A stretch of 64,000 bases of DNA from Actimicrobium sp047621345 (GTDB lineage Bacteria; Pseudomonadota; Gammaproteobacteria; Burkholderiales; Burkholderiaceae_D). The translations under genes and the position numbers were made by a program. Of this stretch, positions 16,139-24,021 are shown piece after piece. Under the pieces are notes generated by a model. The model ran no database searches, was not told where the DNA came from, and saw only the letters and a list, made by a program, of their open reading frames with translations. Each line of letters opens with the position of its first letter. Position 1 is the stretch's first letter. The stretch is from the NCBI GenBank assembly GCA_047621345.1, contig JBLHLW010000010.1, positions 1 to 64,000 of the forward strand, in the 5' to 3' direction.

Positions 16139-16205
16139 TCGTAGCGCGGGCACAGCTTCATCGTGCCCACGCGAATGCACCACCGAGCCAGCGGAATTGG
16201 CAAAC
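16139..16205. repeat. Single copy of the dispersed palindromic repeat
   Basis: CGCGGGCACAGCTTCATCGT followed by GCCCACGCG forms the palindrome; it continues with the tail AATGCACCACCGAGCCAGCG seen also at 14431-14455 and 19575-19597 with small changes. The first arm carries a base change (CGGGCAC for TGGGCAC). It sits 51 bases past the CapA-like stop and 70 bases before the 3' end of a broken response-regulator gene. Confidence 0.8.
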
Positions 16206-16275
16206 ATTAAGCGCACGCCATGTCAGTGGTCGTGGTCAAGCAGGAGTAGTCGTCGCACAAAATGCGGCGGCTGAT

Positions 16276-17561
16276 TTAGTCGAGGAAGACCGTCAGGTGT
16301 AACGGCCGTGACAATGTTTTTTCGTGGTTGATGATTTGACGTATCAGGCTGCCGTCAAGTATATGGTCGGCCGACAACAGCAGCGATCCATCCTGCAATA
16401 CCAGATCTTTTGCCAGCGTCATGCCCGGTTCCAGTGCGCAAGCCGCTATCACGACGGTGACCTGTGCCAACTCGGGAATGGGTGCTAGCCGGGCATCAAG
16501 TAGTTGCACGAACGCGTCGACCACCGCCGGATCATAGCGCTTGCCGCGACTGTGGAGGATAGCGGTACAGGCTTCGTCGGGACGCAGTTTTTTTGGCATC
16601 ATCATGCCGATTTGCAGCTTGTCGTAATCGCGGCAGCGCAAGGATACGCGCACCGAGCGGGATAGCCTGGCCGGTCAGTTGGTCCGGATATCCAGTGCCG
16701 TCGAAGCGCTCCTGATGCGCACGCACCAGGAGCGCGGCACCGCGCAATTCATCGAGTGGCATCAGTAATTGCTCAGCCCGCACAGGATGCTTGCGGTACT
16801 TGCCGAGCTGCTCGCCGCTCATGGCTGTTTGCGGTAATGTCAGCAATTCATCGCTCAGACAAATTTGGCCGATGTTGTGCAGCATTGCTGCGACAAAAAC
16901 GTCTTGCACGGTGCTCTCATCGCAACCAATCTGCACGGCCAGTTTGCGTGCCAGGTCAGCCACTCGCAGCGCGTGGCCGGCTAGTCCGCCACCGCGCATC
17001 TCGATCAGGTTCGAAAATACCTTGATCGAGAGCAGGAAATTAGTCTTCAGCTTGGCATTTAAACGGAGCAATCCATCGTGCGCCTTGCTCAGTGCGGCGG
17101 TCCGCTCTGGCATTGAGCGCCGTGGGTGCGTCGTTCTGGGCGTGTGTCAGTGCTTCGAGACGCTGCTGTTCGTGTTGCAGTTGCTGGCGTTCCAGCGCAT
17201 GGCGCACGATCATCTGAATGTCGTTGTCATCCCACGGTTTGGTGATGTAGCGGTAAATTTCACCGCGGTTGATGGCATCAAGGATGGACTGCACATCGGC
17301 GTAGCCGGTCAGCAGCAGGCGCAGTGTGTCAGGCCATTCATTGCGCACGGCTTCGAGGAACTGGGCACCGCTCATAATGGGCATGCGCATGTCGGAAATG
17401 ACCAGGTTAATCGGTTGCTGGCGTAGCAGGTCGAGTCCGGCTGCGCCGCTGTCAGCGGTCAGTATCTGGTACCCCTGGCCACGAAACAGGCGTCGCAGCG
17501 AGGAGAGAATATTCGGTTCGTCATCGACGAACAGCAGGGTAGGCAAAGTGGTGGCATCCAT
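16276..17561 (-). pseudogene. Frameshifted REC + HD-GYP-like response regulator
   Basis: Three fragments in different frames together match the intact gene at 20168-21496. 17561 to about 17110: receiver domain (LLFVDDEPNIL, phospho-Asp in VISDMRMPIMSG). About 17113 to 16640: HD domain with AMLHNIGQI and AHQERFDGTGYP. About 16650 to 16276: C-terminal tail (DYDKLQIGMMMPKK onward). Near 17100-17120 the linker has lost bases relative to the intact copy; near 16640 the copy has CTGCCGCGAT where the intact copy has CTGGCTAGCGAT, a 2-base loss. The upstream kinase gene is intact and ends 1 base before this start. Sequencing error is possible but two separate lesions argue for real decay. Confidence 0.85.
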
Positions 17562-17562
17562 A

Positions 17563-18918
17563 TCAGCGCACCTGTGTGATCGGCTGGCGGATCGGTAGCG
17601 TGATGCGAAATGTCGAGCCGGCACCGAGAAGGCTTTCGACCGTGATCTGGCCATGGTGTTTCTGGATGATGCCGTAGGCCATCGACAAGCCCAGTCCGGT
17701 CCCTTTTCCGATTGCCTTGGTTGTGAAAAACGGATCGAAAATCCGGGTCTGCGTCTCGGCGCTGATGCCACTGCCGGTATCGCTGACTTCGATCGATACC
17801 GACGGGTTCGAGTCGTCGCTACAACGGGTGCGTATCGTGATGGTGCCACGCACCGAGCCGATCGCCTGCGCTGCATTGACGATCAGGTTCATGATCACTT
17901 GATTGAGCTGGGAGGGCAGGCATTCGATGTCGGGCAGCACGCCGTAGTCACGTACCACATCAGCCTTGTATTTGACCTCGTTGTTGACGATGTTGAGGGT
18001 CGAATCAATGCCGCGGTGCAGGTTGCAGAGTTGCCAGTCGAGGAAGTTGTCCACGCGCGAAAAGTCTTTGAGATCTTGCACGATCTTGCGTACCCGTACG
18101 ATGCCCTCCATCGATTCGCGCATCATGACCGGGATGTCATCTTTCAGGTAGTCGAGTTCGATTTCCTCACGTAAGCGGATGAGGTTGTCGCGTCCCGCTA
18201 ACGAACTGATCATTGGCTCTGCGTGTTCGTAGGCGGCCAACATGCGCATCAGGCTGGCCAGATAGGTTTGGAGCGTACCGAAATTAGAAAAAATATAACC
18301 GATTGGATTATTGATTTCATGCGCGACCCCTGCAGCGAGCTGGCTGATGGAGGCCAGTTTTTCGGACTGGATCAGCTGCTGTTGCATGTTCGACAAGCGC
18401 TGGTTGACCGCAGTCAGATCGGCATTGCGACGCATCAGCTCCGATGTACGCTGCATCACCAGTTGTTCGAGATCAGTGTGGACTTTATGCAGTTTTTCTT
18501 CAGCGATTTTTTGCTTGGTGACGTCTTGCAGTGTTTCGACAGCACCGGTGATAGTGCCGCTGGTATCAAAGAGTGGCGAGGCGGAAAAAAATAACCACTT
18601 GCCGCCCTGTGCTATGCGCGGAAAAAAATCTTCGGCCTCGTAGGCTCCCTGCAACAATGCGGAGCGGCGGGCATTGTTCGGGTAGTAAAAGCTAAGTGGA
18701 TTATCCATTGCGCCATCGACGATCAAGTCTGCCAGTACGGGTCGTGGCCTATCGTAAAATGGTTTCCATTGATCGCTGGTGCCGACCATGCTAGCCGCAC
18801 TTACGCCGGTGATGAGTTCGCACGCCCTGTTCCATTTGACGACGATATGCTTGGCGTCGATGGCAAAAGCCGGTACCGGCGCACCGTTGAAGTAAGTGCT
18901 GCCCTCCGCAGTGGCCAT
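17563..18918 (-). CDS. PAS-containing sensor histidine kinase (copy 2)
   Basis: About 451 aa from ATG 18918 (464 aa from 18957). A PAS domain comes first (FNGAPVPAFAIDAKHIVVKW), then a PAC-like LQDVTKQKIAEEKL, a coiled-coil linker, the phospho-acceptor H-box AAGVAHEINNPIGYIFSN, N-box NQVIMNLIVNAAQA, and ATP lid motifs SDTGSGI and FDPFFTTKAIGKGTGLGLSM. No membrane segment is seen, so it is cytoplasmic. It is a close paralogue of the kinase at 21498-22874. Its partner regulator just downstream is frameshifted, so it may signal through the intact paralogue at 20168-21496 or be on the way to loss. Confidence 0.9.
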   Translation of the reverse strand: MATAEGSTYFNGAPVPAFAIDAKHIVVKWNRACELITGVSAASMVGTSDQWKPFYDRPRPVLADLIVDGAMDNPLSFYYPNNARRSALLQGAYEAEDFFPRIAQGGKWLFFSASPLFDTSGTITGAVETLQDVTKQKIAEEKLHKVHTDLEQLVMQRTSELMRRNADLTAVNQRLSNMQQQLIQSEKLASISQLAAGVAHEINNPIGYIFSNFGTLQTYLASLMRMLAAYEHAEPMISSLAGRDNLIRLREEIELDYLKDDIPVMMRESMEGIVRVRKIVQDLKDFSRVDNFLDWQLCNLHRGIDSTLNIVNNEVKYKADVVRDYGVLPDIECLPSQLNQVIMNLIVNAAQAIGSVRGTITIRTRCSDDSNPSVSIEVSDTGSGISAETQTRIFDPFFTTKAIGKGTGLGLSMAYGIIQKHHGQITVESLLGAGSTFRITLPIRQPITQVR

Positions 18919-19414
18919 GATCAACGCTGTTGTTGTATTGGGTGGGCATGCAGGCATCGTGTCGGGATTCGGCGATGAATAGTGTCGTGCAGGAACGAGA
19001 GGAAATCGACGCCTGAGACACGCCCCGTACTGTCATGGTTTTGCAGTTGCTGCGCAGAGTCGCTAAATGATGAAATTTTACGGAAAATAGTCGTTTCCGA
19101 TGGCTTCCCTGTGCACAGCAAACTGGTTCTCACGGCGCCGTTGCCTACCCGTCAGTGTTGCCACCTGACGCATGGTCCGAATCACCATTGCCGGTCAGGG
19201 AGTCCAAAGAAAAGTACGGGTTTTGAGGCATAAATTGGGTTTTCCAATCTTTTTTCATGTCGTCCGGGATTGTCGATTGGCTAATGGTGGCGTCCGTTTG
19301 TTGTCTGGACTTTTTAATCGGGTAACGCCGCAGTGTTGATCTCTTAGTTGACTTTCGTGATGCCGGCCTCTTCCGCTACCAATATGTACAACGGAAGGTT
19401 ATACGAGGTCACGC

Positions 19415-19530
19415 TTGCCTGGTTATGTGTCAGAGCGATATGTTGATCACCGTCAAATGCAGGCGCGTTTGCAGGATAGTGGTTATTTCAATAATGATGC
19501 AGGTAACGCCGCGGATACCGGGCGTTCCGT
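19415..19530 (+). pseudogene. Remnant of tamA with an internal deletion
   Basis: Bases 19458-19490 match tamA around 27543-27575 with one change (protein MQARLQDSGYF against LQARLQDSGYF), and 19493-19525 match tamA around 28411-28443 with about three changes (NDAGNAADTGR against NDAGNAADTWR). The roughly 835 bases in between are missing. To the left, SERYVDHRQ still resembles GERYSQERLNE of TamA. It has the same orientation as tamA. The rest of the 740-base gap 18919-19658 shows only the repeat at 19541-19605 and otherwise nothing I can name. Confidence 0.8.
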
Positions 19531-19540
19531 ATGTCGTTAT

Positions 19541-19605
19541 CTCGTAGGGTGGGCACAGCCTTATCGTGCCCACGCGAAAGCACCACCGAACCAGCGGAGT
19601 TGTCC
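19541..19605. repeat. Single copy of the dispersed palindromic repeat
   Basis: GTAGGGTGGGCACAGCCTTA then TCGTGCCCACGCG forms the palindrome, followed by the tail GCACCACCGAACCAGCGGAG. It directly follows the tamA remnant and precedes the 3' end of the REC gene by about 50 bases. Confidence 0.85.
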
Positions 19606-19658
19606 CACACACCGCGCAGGGATCGCCGATACGACCGGAGATTTTCTCGTCCAGGTAA

Positions 19659-20168
19659 TCAATCCAGCAGCACCGAGCCATCGGCTCCCCACTTGACCTT
19701 CGTGATGCCAGGCTCGTCGGCTTCGAGTTGACGCAGTGCCAGTTCCTGCGATGTCATGGTGGTCTGTTCTCGTGCGAGGGCGACGTTCTGATCGCGCCGT
19801 GCCAGCGGCAGCAGGATGACTTGTTGCAGTTCTTGCCGTTGCCAGGGTTTGGGGATGAAGCGAAACACTTCTGCCTCATTAATGGCGCGCACCGCTGTGT
19901 CAAATTCGGTCGATGAACTCAGCACCATGCGTACGCTATTCGGCTGGATTTGCCGGAAGCGATTCAGGAATTGAATGCCGTTCATTGCGGGCATTTGGTA
20001 GTCGGAGATGACGAGATCAACGTCGATCTCGAGTGCCCGCGCGAGAGCCTCGGTAGCATCCGTAAATATCTCGATGCGGTGCTCATCGCTGAACTTGCAT
20101 TGGCGCAGCGTGCGTTGCAGCGCGTGCAGGATCAAGGGGTCGTCATCAAGTAACAGGAGTTGTCGCAT
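19659..20168 (-). CDS. Stand-alone receiver-domain response regulator
   Basis: A 169-aa protein. The receiver domain spans about residues 1-125: LLLLDDDPLIL (acidic pocket), phospho-Asp in DLVISDYQMPAMNG, switch Ser in MVLSSSTEF and Lys in RFIPKPWQRQ. The short C-terminal tail carries no output domain and ends KVKWGADGSVLLD. It starts on the last base of the upstream HD-GYP-like regulator stop (TGATG), so it is the last gene of a six-gene coupled operon. Likely a phosphate sink or a protein-interaction output for the kinase in that operon. Confidence 0.87.
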   Translation of the reverse strand: MRQLLLLDDDPLILHALQRTLRQCKFSDEHRIEIFTDATEALARALEIDVDLVISDYQMPAMNGIQFLNRFRQIQPNSVRMVLSSSTEFDTAVRAINEAEVFRFIPKPWQRQELQQVILLPLARRDQNVALAREQTTMTSQELALRQLEADEPGITKVKWGADGSVLLD

Positions 20169-21496
20169 CAGATTGTTTCTTTGGATTTGTCCGCATAAAT
20201 GGTGAGGTGTAGCTGCTGTGAGAGTGTTTTTTCATAATTGATGATTTGCCGAATCAGGCCGCGATCAAGCACATGCTCCGCCGAGAGCAGCAGGGATCCA
20301 TCGGACAGCAACAGGTCCTGTGCCAGCGTCATCCCCAGTTGCAGGTCCGACGCTGCCATGGTGGTCGTTGCTTGCGCTGGTTTTTTCACGGGCACCCGTG
20401 CTGCATCAAGCAGTTGCACGAATGCATCGACGACCGCAGGATCGTAGCGTTTTCCACGGCTGTTGAGAATGGCAGCGCGCGCTTCCTCCGAGCGCAGTTT
20501 TTTTGGCATCATCATGCCGATTTGCAGCTTGTCGTAATCGCTAGCCAGCGCCAGAATACGCGCGCCGAGAGGGATCTCCGGCCCGGTCAGCTGGTCCGGA
20601 TAGCCGCCGCCGTCGTAACGTTCCTGATGGGCACGAACCAGACGCGCAGCACCGCGCAATTCATCAAGTGGCATCAGCAATTGTTCAGCCCGAGCCGGAT
20701 GCTTGCGGTACTGGCCCAGCTGGTCGCCATTCATGGCTGTTTGCGGCAGTGCCAGCAGTTCATCGCTCAAACTGATCTGGCCAATGTTGTGCAACATAGC
20801 CGCGACGAACACATCCTGAATGGTGGCCTCGTCGCAGTCGAGCTGGACGGCTAGTTTGCGCGCCAGATCAGCCACCCGCAACGCGTGGCCGGCCAGGCCA
20901 CCGCCACGCATTTCGATCAGGTTCGAAAATACCTTGATCGAGAGCAGAAAATTGGTCTTTAGTTTGGCATTAAATCGTAGCAATCCGTCATGCGCTTTGC
21001 CCAGCTCGGTGGTGCGTTGCCTGACCTTTTCATCGAGACTGGCATTGAGTGTCTTGAGTTCCTCGTTTTGGTTGCGCGTCAGTCTTTCGAGAGACTGCTT
21101 TTCTTGCTGCAGTTGCTGACGCTCTAGCGCATGACGGACGGTCAGCAACATGTCGTTGTCGTCCCAAGGCTTGGTGATGTAACGATGAATTTCACCCCGA
21201 TTGATGGCGGTGAGGATGGACTGGACATCGGCGTAACCTGTCAGCAGCAGGCGCATCGTGTCCGGCCATTCGCTGCGAACGGCTTCAAGGAACTGGGGAC
21301 CGCTCATGTGCGGCATGCGCATATCAGAAATGACCACCTCGATCGGTTGTTGACGTAGCAGCGCCAGCCCGGCCGCGCCGCTGTCGGCAGTGAGAATTTG
21401 ATAGCCCTGACTGCGAAACAGACGGTACAGCGCCGACAGAATATTCGGTTCGTCATCGACGAACAGGACAGTGGGCGAGACGAGGGTGGTAGCCAT
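20168..21496 (-). CDS. REC + HD-GYP-like response regulator (intact copy)
   Basis: A 442-aa protein with a receiver (LFVDDEPNIL, phospho-Asp in VISDMRMPHMSG, Lys in YITKPWDDND), a coiled coil near 125-175, and an HD domain with GHALRVADLARKLA, AMLHNIGQI and AHQERYDGGGYPDQL. HD-GYP enzymes break down cyclic-di-GMP, but here the HD pair is HN and the following Lys is Gln, so metal binding and catalysis may be lost or altered. The tail (LQLGMTLAQDLLLSDGSLLL) is the small beta domain common in RpfG-like regulators. It begins 1 base after the kinase stop and is coupled to the REC gene downstream. Confidence 0.9.
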   Translation of the reverse strand: MATTLVSPTVLFVDDEPNILSALYRLFRSQGYQILTADSGAAGLALLRQQPIEVVISDMRMPHMSGPQFLEAVRSEWPDTMRLLLTGYADVQSILTAINRGEIHRYITKPWDDNDMLLTVRHALERQQLQQEKQSLERLTRNQNEELKTLNASLDEKVRQRTTELGKAHDGLLRFNAKLKTNFLLSIKVFSNLIEMRGGGLAGHALRVADLARKLAVQLDCDEATIQDVFVAAMLHNIGQISLSDELLALPQTAMNGDQLGQYRKHPARAEQLLMPLDELRGAARLVRAHQERYDGGGYPDQLTGPEIPLGARILALASDYDKLQIGMMMPKKLRSEEARAAILNSRGKRYDPAVVDAFVQLLDAARVPVKKPAQATTTMAASDLQLGMTLAQDLLLSDGSLLLSAEHVLDRGLIRQIINYEKTLSQQLHLTIYADKSKETI

Positions 21497-21497
21497 G

Positions 21498-22874
21498 TCA
21501 GTGCGGGTCGCTGGTTGTCTGATGGATCGGCAGCGTGATGCGAAACGTCGAGCCGGTGCCTATGATGCTCTCGACGGTAATATGGCCATGGTGTTTCTGG
21601 ATGATGCCGTAGGCCATCGATAAGCCCAACCCGGTCCCCTTGCCGATTGCCTTGGTGGTGAAGAAGGGATCGAAAATCCGGGCTTGCGTCGCGGCGCTCA
21701 TGCCGCCGCCGTTGTCACTGATCTCAACCCATACCGTGGTGTCCGTGCAGCCGGTACGTATCGTGATGATGCCGCGTACCGAGCCGATGGCCTGCGCTGC
21801 ATTGACGATCAGGTTCAAAATGACCTGATTGAGCTGCGAAGGCAGGCATTCGATATCGGGAAGTTCACCGTAGTCGCGCACGACATCGGCCCTGTACTTG
21901 ACTTCATTACTGACGATGTTGAGGGTTGAATCGATGCCGCGATGCAGGTTGATCCACTGCCACTCGGTATAGTTGTCTACCCGCGAAAAATCTTTCAGGT
22001 CTTGCACGATCTGGCGCACCCGCACGATGCCTTCCATCGATTCGCGCATCATGACTGGAATATCCTCTTTCAGATAGTCGAGCTCGATGCGTTCACGAAC
22101 GGCACGGATGGTGTCGCGCATCTTGCCCTCACCGAGTAATGTTTCTGCTTCCTCGTAGGTGCCGAGCATTTCCATCAGGCTTGCCAAGTACATTTCCAAG
22201 GTGCCAAAATTGGAAAAAATATAGCCGATGGGATTGTTGATCTCATGCGCGACTCCCGCTGCCAGTAGGCCGATCGAGGCCATCTTGTCGGATTGTACGA
22301 GTTGCTGCTGGACCGACGACAGGCGTTCATTGGCGTCTGTCAGTTCGGCATTGCGGCGCAGCAGTTCGGCAGTGCGTTGTTCGACCTGGTGCTCGAGGTC
22401 TTCCTGCACCCTGTGCAGTGCTTCTTCGGCAATTTTCTGCCGGGTGACATCTTGTAAAATTTCCATCGCACCAACAACGTTGCCGTCCTGGTCCAGCAGC
22501 GGCGAGGCAGAAAATTGCAGCCATGTCGGGCCAAGTGCCAATTTTGGGAAAAAGGCAACTGCATCATAGGATGACGGTTTCAACAGCGAGCGTTGTGCAT
22601 TGCCGGGGTAGTGCGCGTCAATCGATACTTCGGTGGCAGCATCGACAATCAGGTCAGCCAGCACCGGACGCGGCGTATCGTAAAAAGGCTTCCATTGATG
22701 CGTGGTGCCGATCATGTCGGCGGCGGCTACTCCTGTCATGTTTTCACAGGCGTGGTTCCATTTGATGATCACATGATGGCGGTCGATGGCAAAGGCCGGC
22801 ACCGGTGAACCATTGAAATATCCGGTGATGCCGGACGCGTCATTGACGGGAAGGTGATTGCTCTTGGTGGTCAT
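21498..22874 (-). CDS. PAS-containing sensor histidine kinase (copy 1)
   Basis: A 458-aa kinase. PAS domain near residues 15-120 (YFNGSPVPAFAID, NHACENMTGV), PAC-like LQDVTRQKIAEEAL, coiled coil, H-box AAGVAHEINNPIGYIFSN, N-box NQVILNLIVNAAQA, and EISDNGGGM with FDPFFTTKAIGKGTGLGLSM. No membrane segment, so a cytoplasmic sensor. The start at 22874 is chosen because ATGA overlaps the HDOD stop. It most likely phosphorylates the two receiver proteins encoded immediately downstream. It is a close paralogue of the kinase at 17563-18918. Confidence 0.92.
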   Translation of the reverse strand: MTTKSNHLPVNDASGITGYFNGSPVPAFAIDRHHVIIKWNHACENMTGVAAADMIGTTHQWKPFYDTPRPVLADLIVDAATEVSIDAHYPGNAQRSLLKPSSYDAVAFFPKLALGPTWLQFSASPLLDQDGNVVGAMEILQDVTRQKIAEEALHRVQEDLEHQVEQRTAELLRRNAELTDANERLSSVQQQLVQSDKMASIGLLAAGVAHEINNPIGYIFSNFGTLEMYLASLMEMLGTYEEAETLLGEGKMRDTIRAVRERIELDYLKEDIPVMMRESMEGIVRVRQIVQDLKDFSRVDNYTEWQWINLHRGIDSTLNIVSNEVKYRADVVRDYGELPDIECLPSQLNQVILNLIVNAAQAIGSVRGIITIRTGCTDTTVWVEISDNGGGMSAATQARIFDPFFTTKAIGKGTGLGLSMAYGIIQKHHGHITVESIIGTGSTFRITLPIHQTTSDPH

Positions 22875-23707
22875 GGTGCGAGTACCTGGCAAATGTTGTC
22901 ATATTCAAGGCGGATGTTATCGAGCATGAAGGCTAGCGTGACGGGCGTGAGGGCACATCGCGCCCACGCGATGTCGCTTACTTGCGGCACGGCTTCAGCG
23001 CTGTCACCCGCGATATCGAGCGCATGCGCCAGAATGTTGGCGAGGTGTACCGTGGTGGCCAGATCGTCGTCGGAGGATGGGTTGAGGTGGTGTGCAACGG
23101 CGCTGATGATGGCGGGTGGGAATCGCCAGTGCTGTAATAGCGCCGCACCGACGACGGCATAGTTGACGCCGACGACCGCCATTTCGGCATCGCGTTGCGT
23201 ACAATCCGTTGCTCTCTGATAAGCCTCCGCTGCGGCATGCTCGACAGGGTAGCGGGTCGCGACAACAAGTTCACCGATGGCGTGCATCAGGCCGGCGAGA
23301 AAGGCCGTTCCCGCTGTCTGGTTGAGCGCTGATGCCAGATTTTTCGCACAGATTGCCGTGGCAAGGGCGCGTTGCCAGAACTGGCCAAAGTCAAACGTCG
23401 CACTGGCATTACGCCCGAACGCTGTCGTCATCGAGACGGCGGTAACGAGCATCCGGACCGTACTCAGACCAAGAATAGCGATGGCCTGTTCCATCGTAGC
23501 GACGCGCGTTGTCATGCCATAAAAAGAGGAGTTGGCCAGGCGCAGGGTTCGGGCCGCCAGTGCCTGGTCAAGCGAGATTTTATCGGCCAGTCGGCGAATG
23601 CTGACGTCAGGTTGCTCCATGGATGCCATCAGTTCGAGGACTACTGCGGGCAGCGATGGCAAGCTGCGTGGGTCGCCGATAATTGCGTCGAGGCTCAGCG
23701 GTGTCAT
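22871..23707 (-). CDS. HDOD-domain protein
   Basis: A 278-aa protein that is a single HDOD domain: LPSLPAVVLELMASMEQPDVSIRRLA at the start, then ISLDQALAARTLRLANSSFYG, AIAILGLSTVRMLV and FLAGLMHAIGELV. HDOD proteins are non-enzymatic HD relatives that act as adaptors in signalling linked to cyclic-di-GMP and stress. It starts on the last base of the stop of the small upstream gene (TGATG) and overlaps the kinase gene by 4 bases. Its 3' end contains GGGCACATCGCGCCCACGCG, reminiscent of the dispersed repeat. Confidence 0.9.
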   Translation of the reverse strand: MTPLSLDAIIGDPRSLPSLPAVVLELMASMEQPDVSIRRLADKISLDQALAARTLRLANSSFYGMTTRVATMEQAIAILGLSTVRMLVTAVSMTTAFGRNASATFDFGQFWQRALATAICAKNLASALNQTAGTAFLAGLMHAIGELVVATRYPVEHAAAEAYQRATDCTQRDAEMAVVGVNYAVVGAALLQHWRFPPAIISAVAHHLNPSSDDDLATTVHLANILAHALDIAGDSAEAVPQVSDIAWARCALTPVTLAFMLDNIRLEYDNICQVLAP

Positions 23708-24021
23708 CAGGAATCCTTGAGCGCATGCGTCAGAATTGCCGTGCGCAACTGTGCGCTGGCGGCGCTGCTGGCATGCCGGAAAATGAAATCGACGCGTGCT
23801 GTAATGGCTTCTTGCGAGGGTTTCTGCCGCATGGCAATACCTTGCTCTGGCTGGCCGTCATCGATCTGCACGTGCGCGATACCGCGTCGCAACAAGCTGG
23901 CCAGCAAGACGTCAGTCAGGAGGGCGCCTTGCGGCAGCAGGGTATTGCCATTGGCATCTTCGACATCGGCGCCCAGGACCATCCCGGCGCGCGCTGCCTC
24001 GAGTGCGATGGTGTCGTTCAT
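23707..24021 (-). CDS. Small protein with a beta domain shared with HD-GYP regulators
   Basis: A 104-aa protein from ATG 24021, coupled by ATGA to the upstream EAL/REC gene. Residues 10-47 (ARAGMVLGADV, NTLLPQGALLTDVLLASL, RRGIAHVQI) match the pattern of the small beta module found beside HD-GYP domains, for instance GMTLAQDLLLSDGSLLL in the regulator of this operon. The rest is helical. It is probably an accessory of the HD/HDOD proteins. No enzyme motif is seen. Confidence 0.75.
   Translation of the reverse strand: MNDTIALEAARAGMVLGADVEDANGNTLLPQGALLTDVLLASLLRRGIAHVQIDDGQPEQGIAMRQKPSQEAITARVDFIFRHASSAASAQLRTAILTHALKDS

Noticed and set aside
22940..22975. Repeat-like palindrome GGGCACATCGCGCCCACGCG in the end of the HDOD gene
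   Set aside because: It is shorter and diverged from the family and lies in a conserved coding position; chance or ancient overlap cannot be separated, so it is not called as a repeat.
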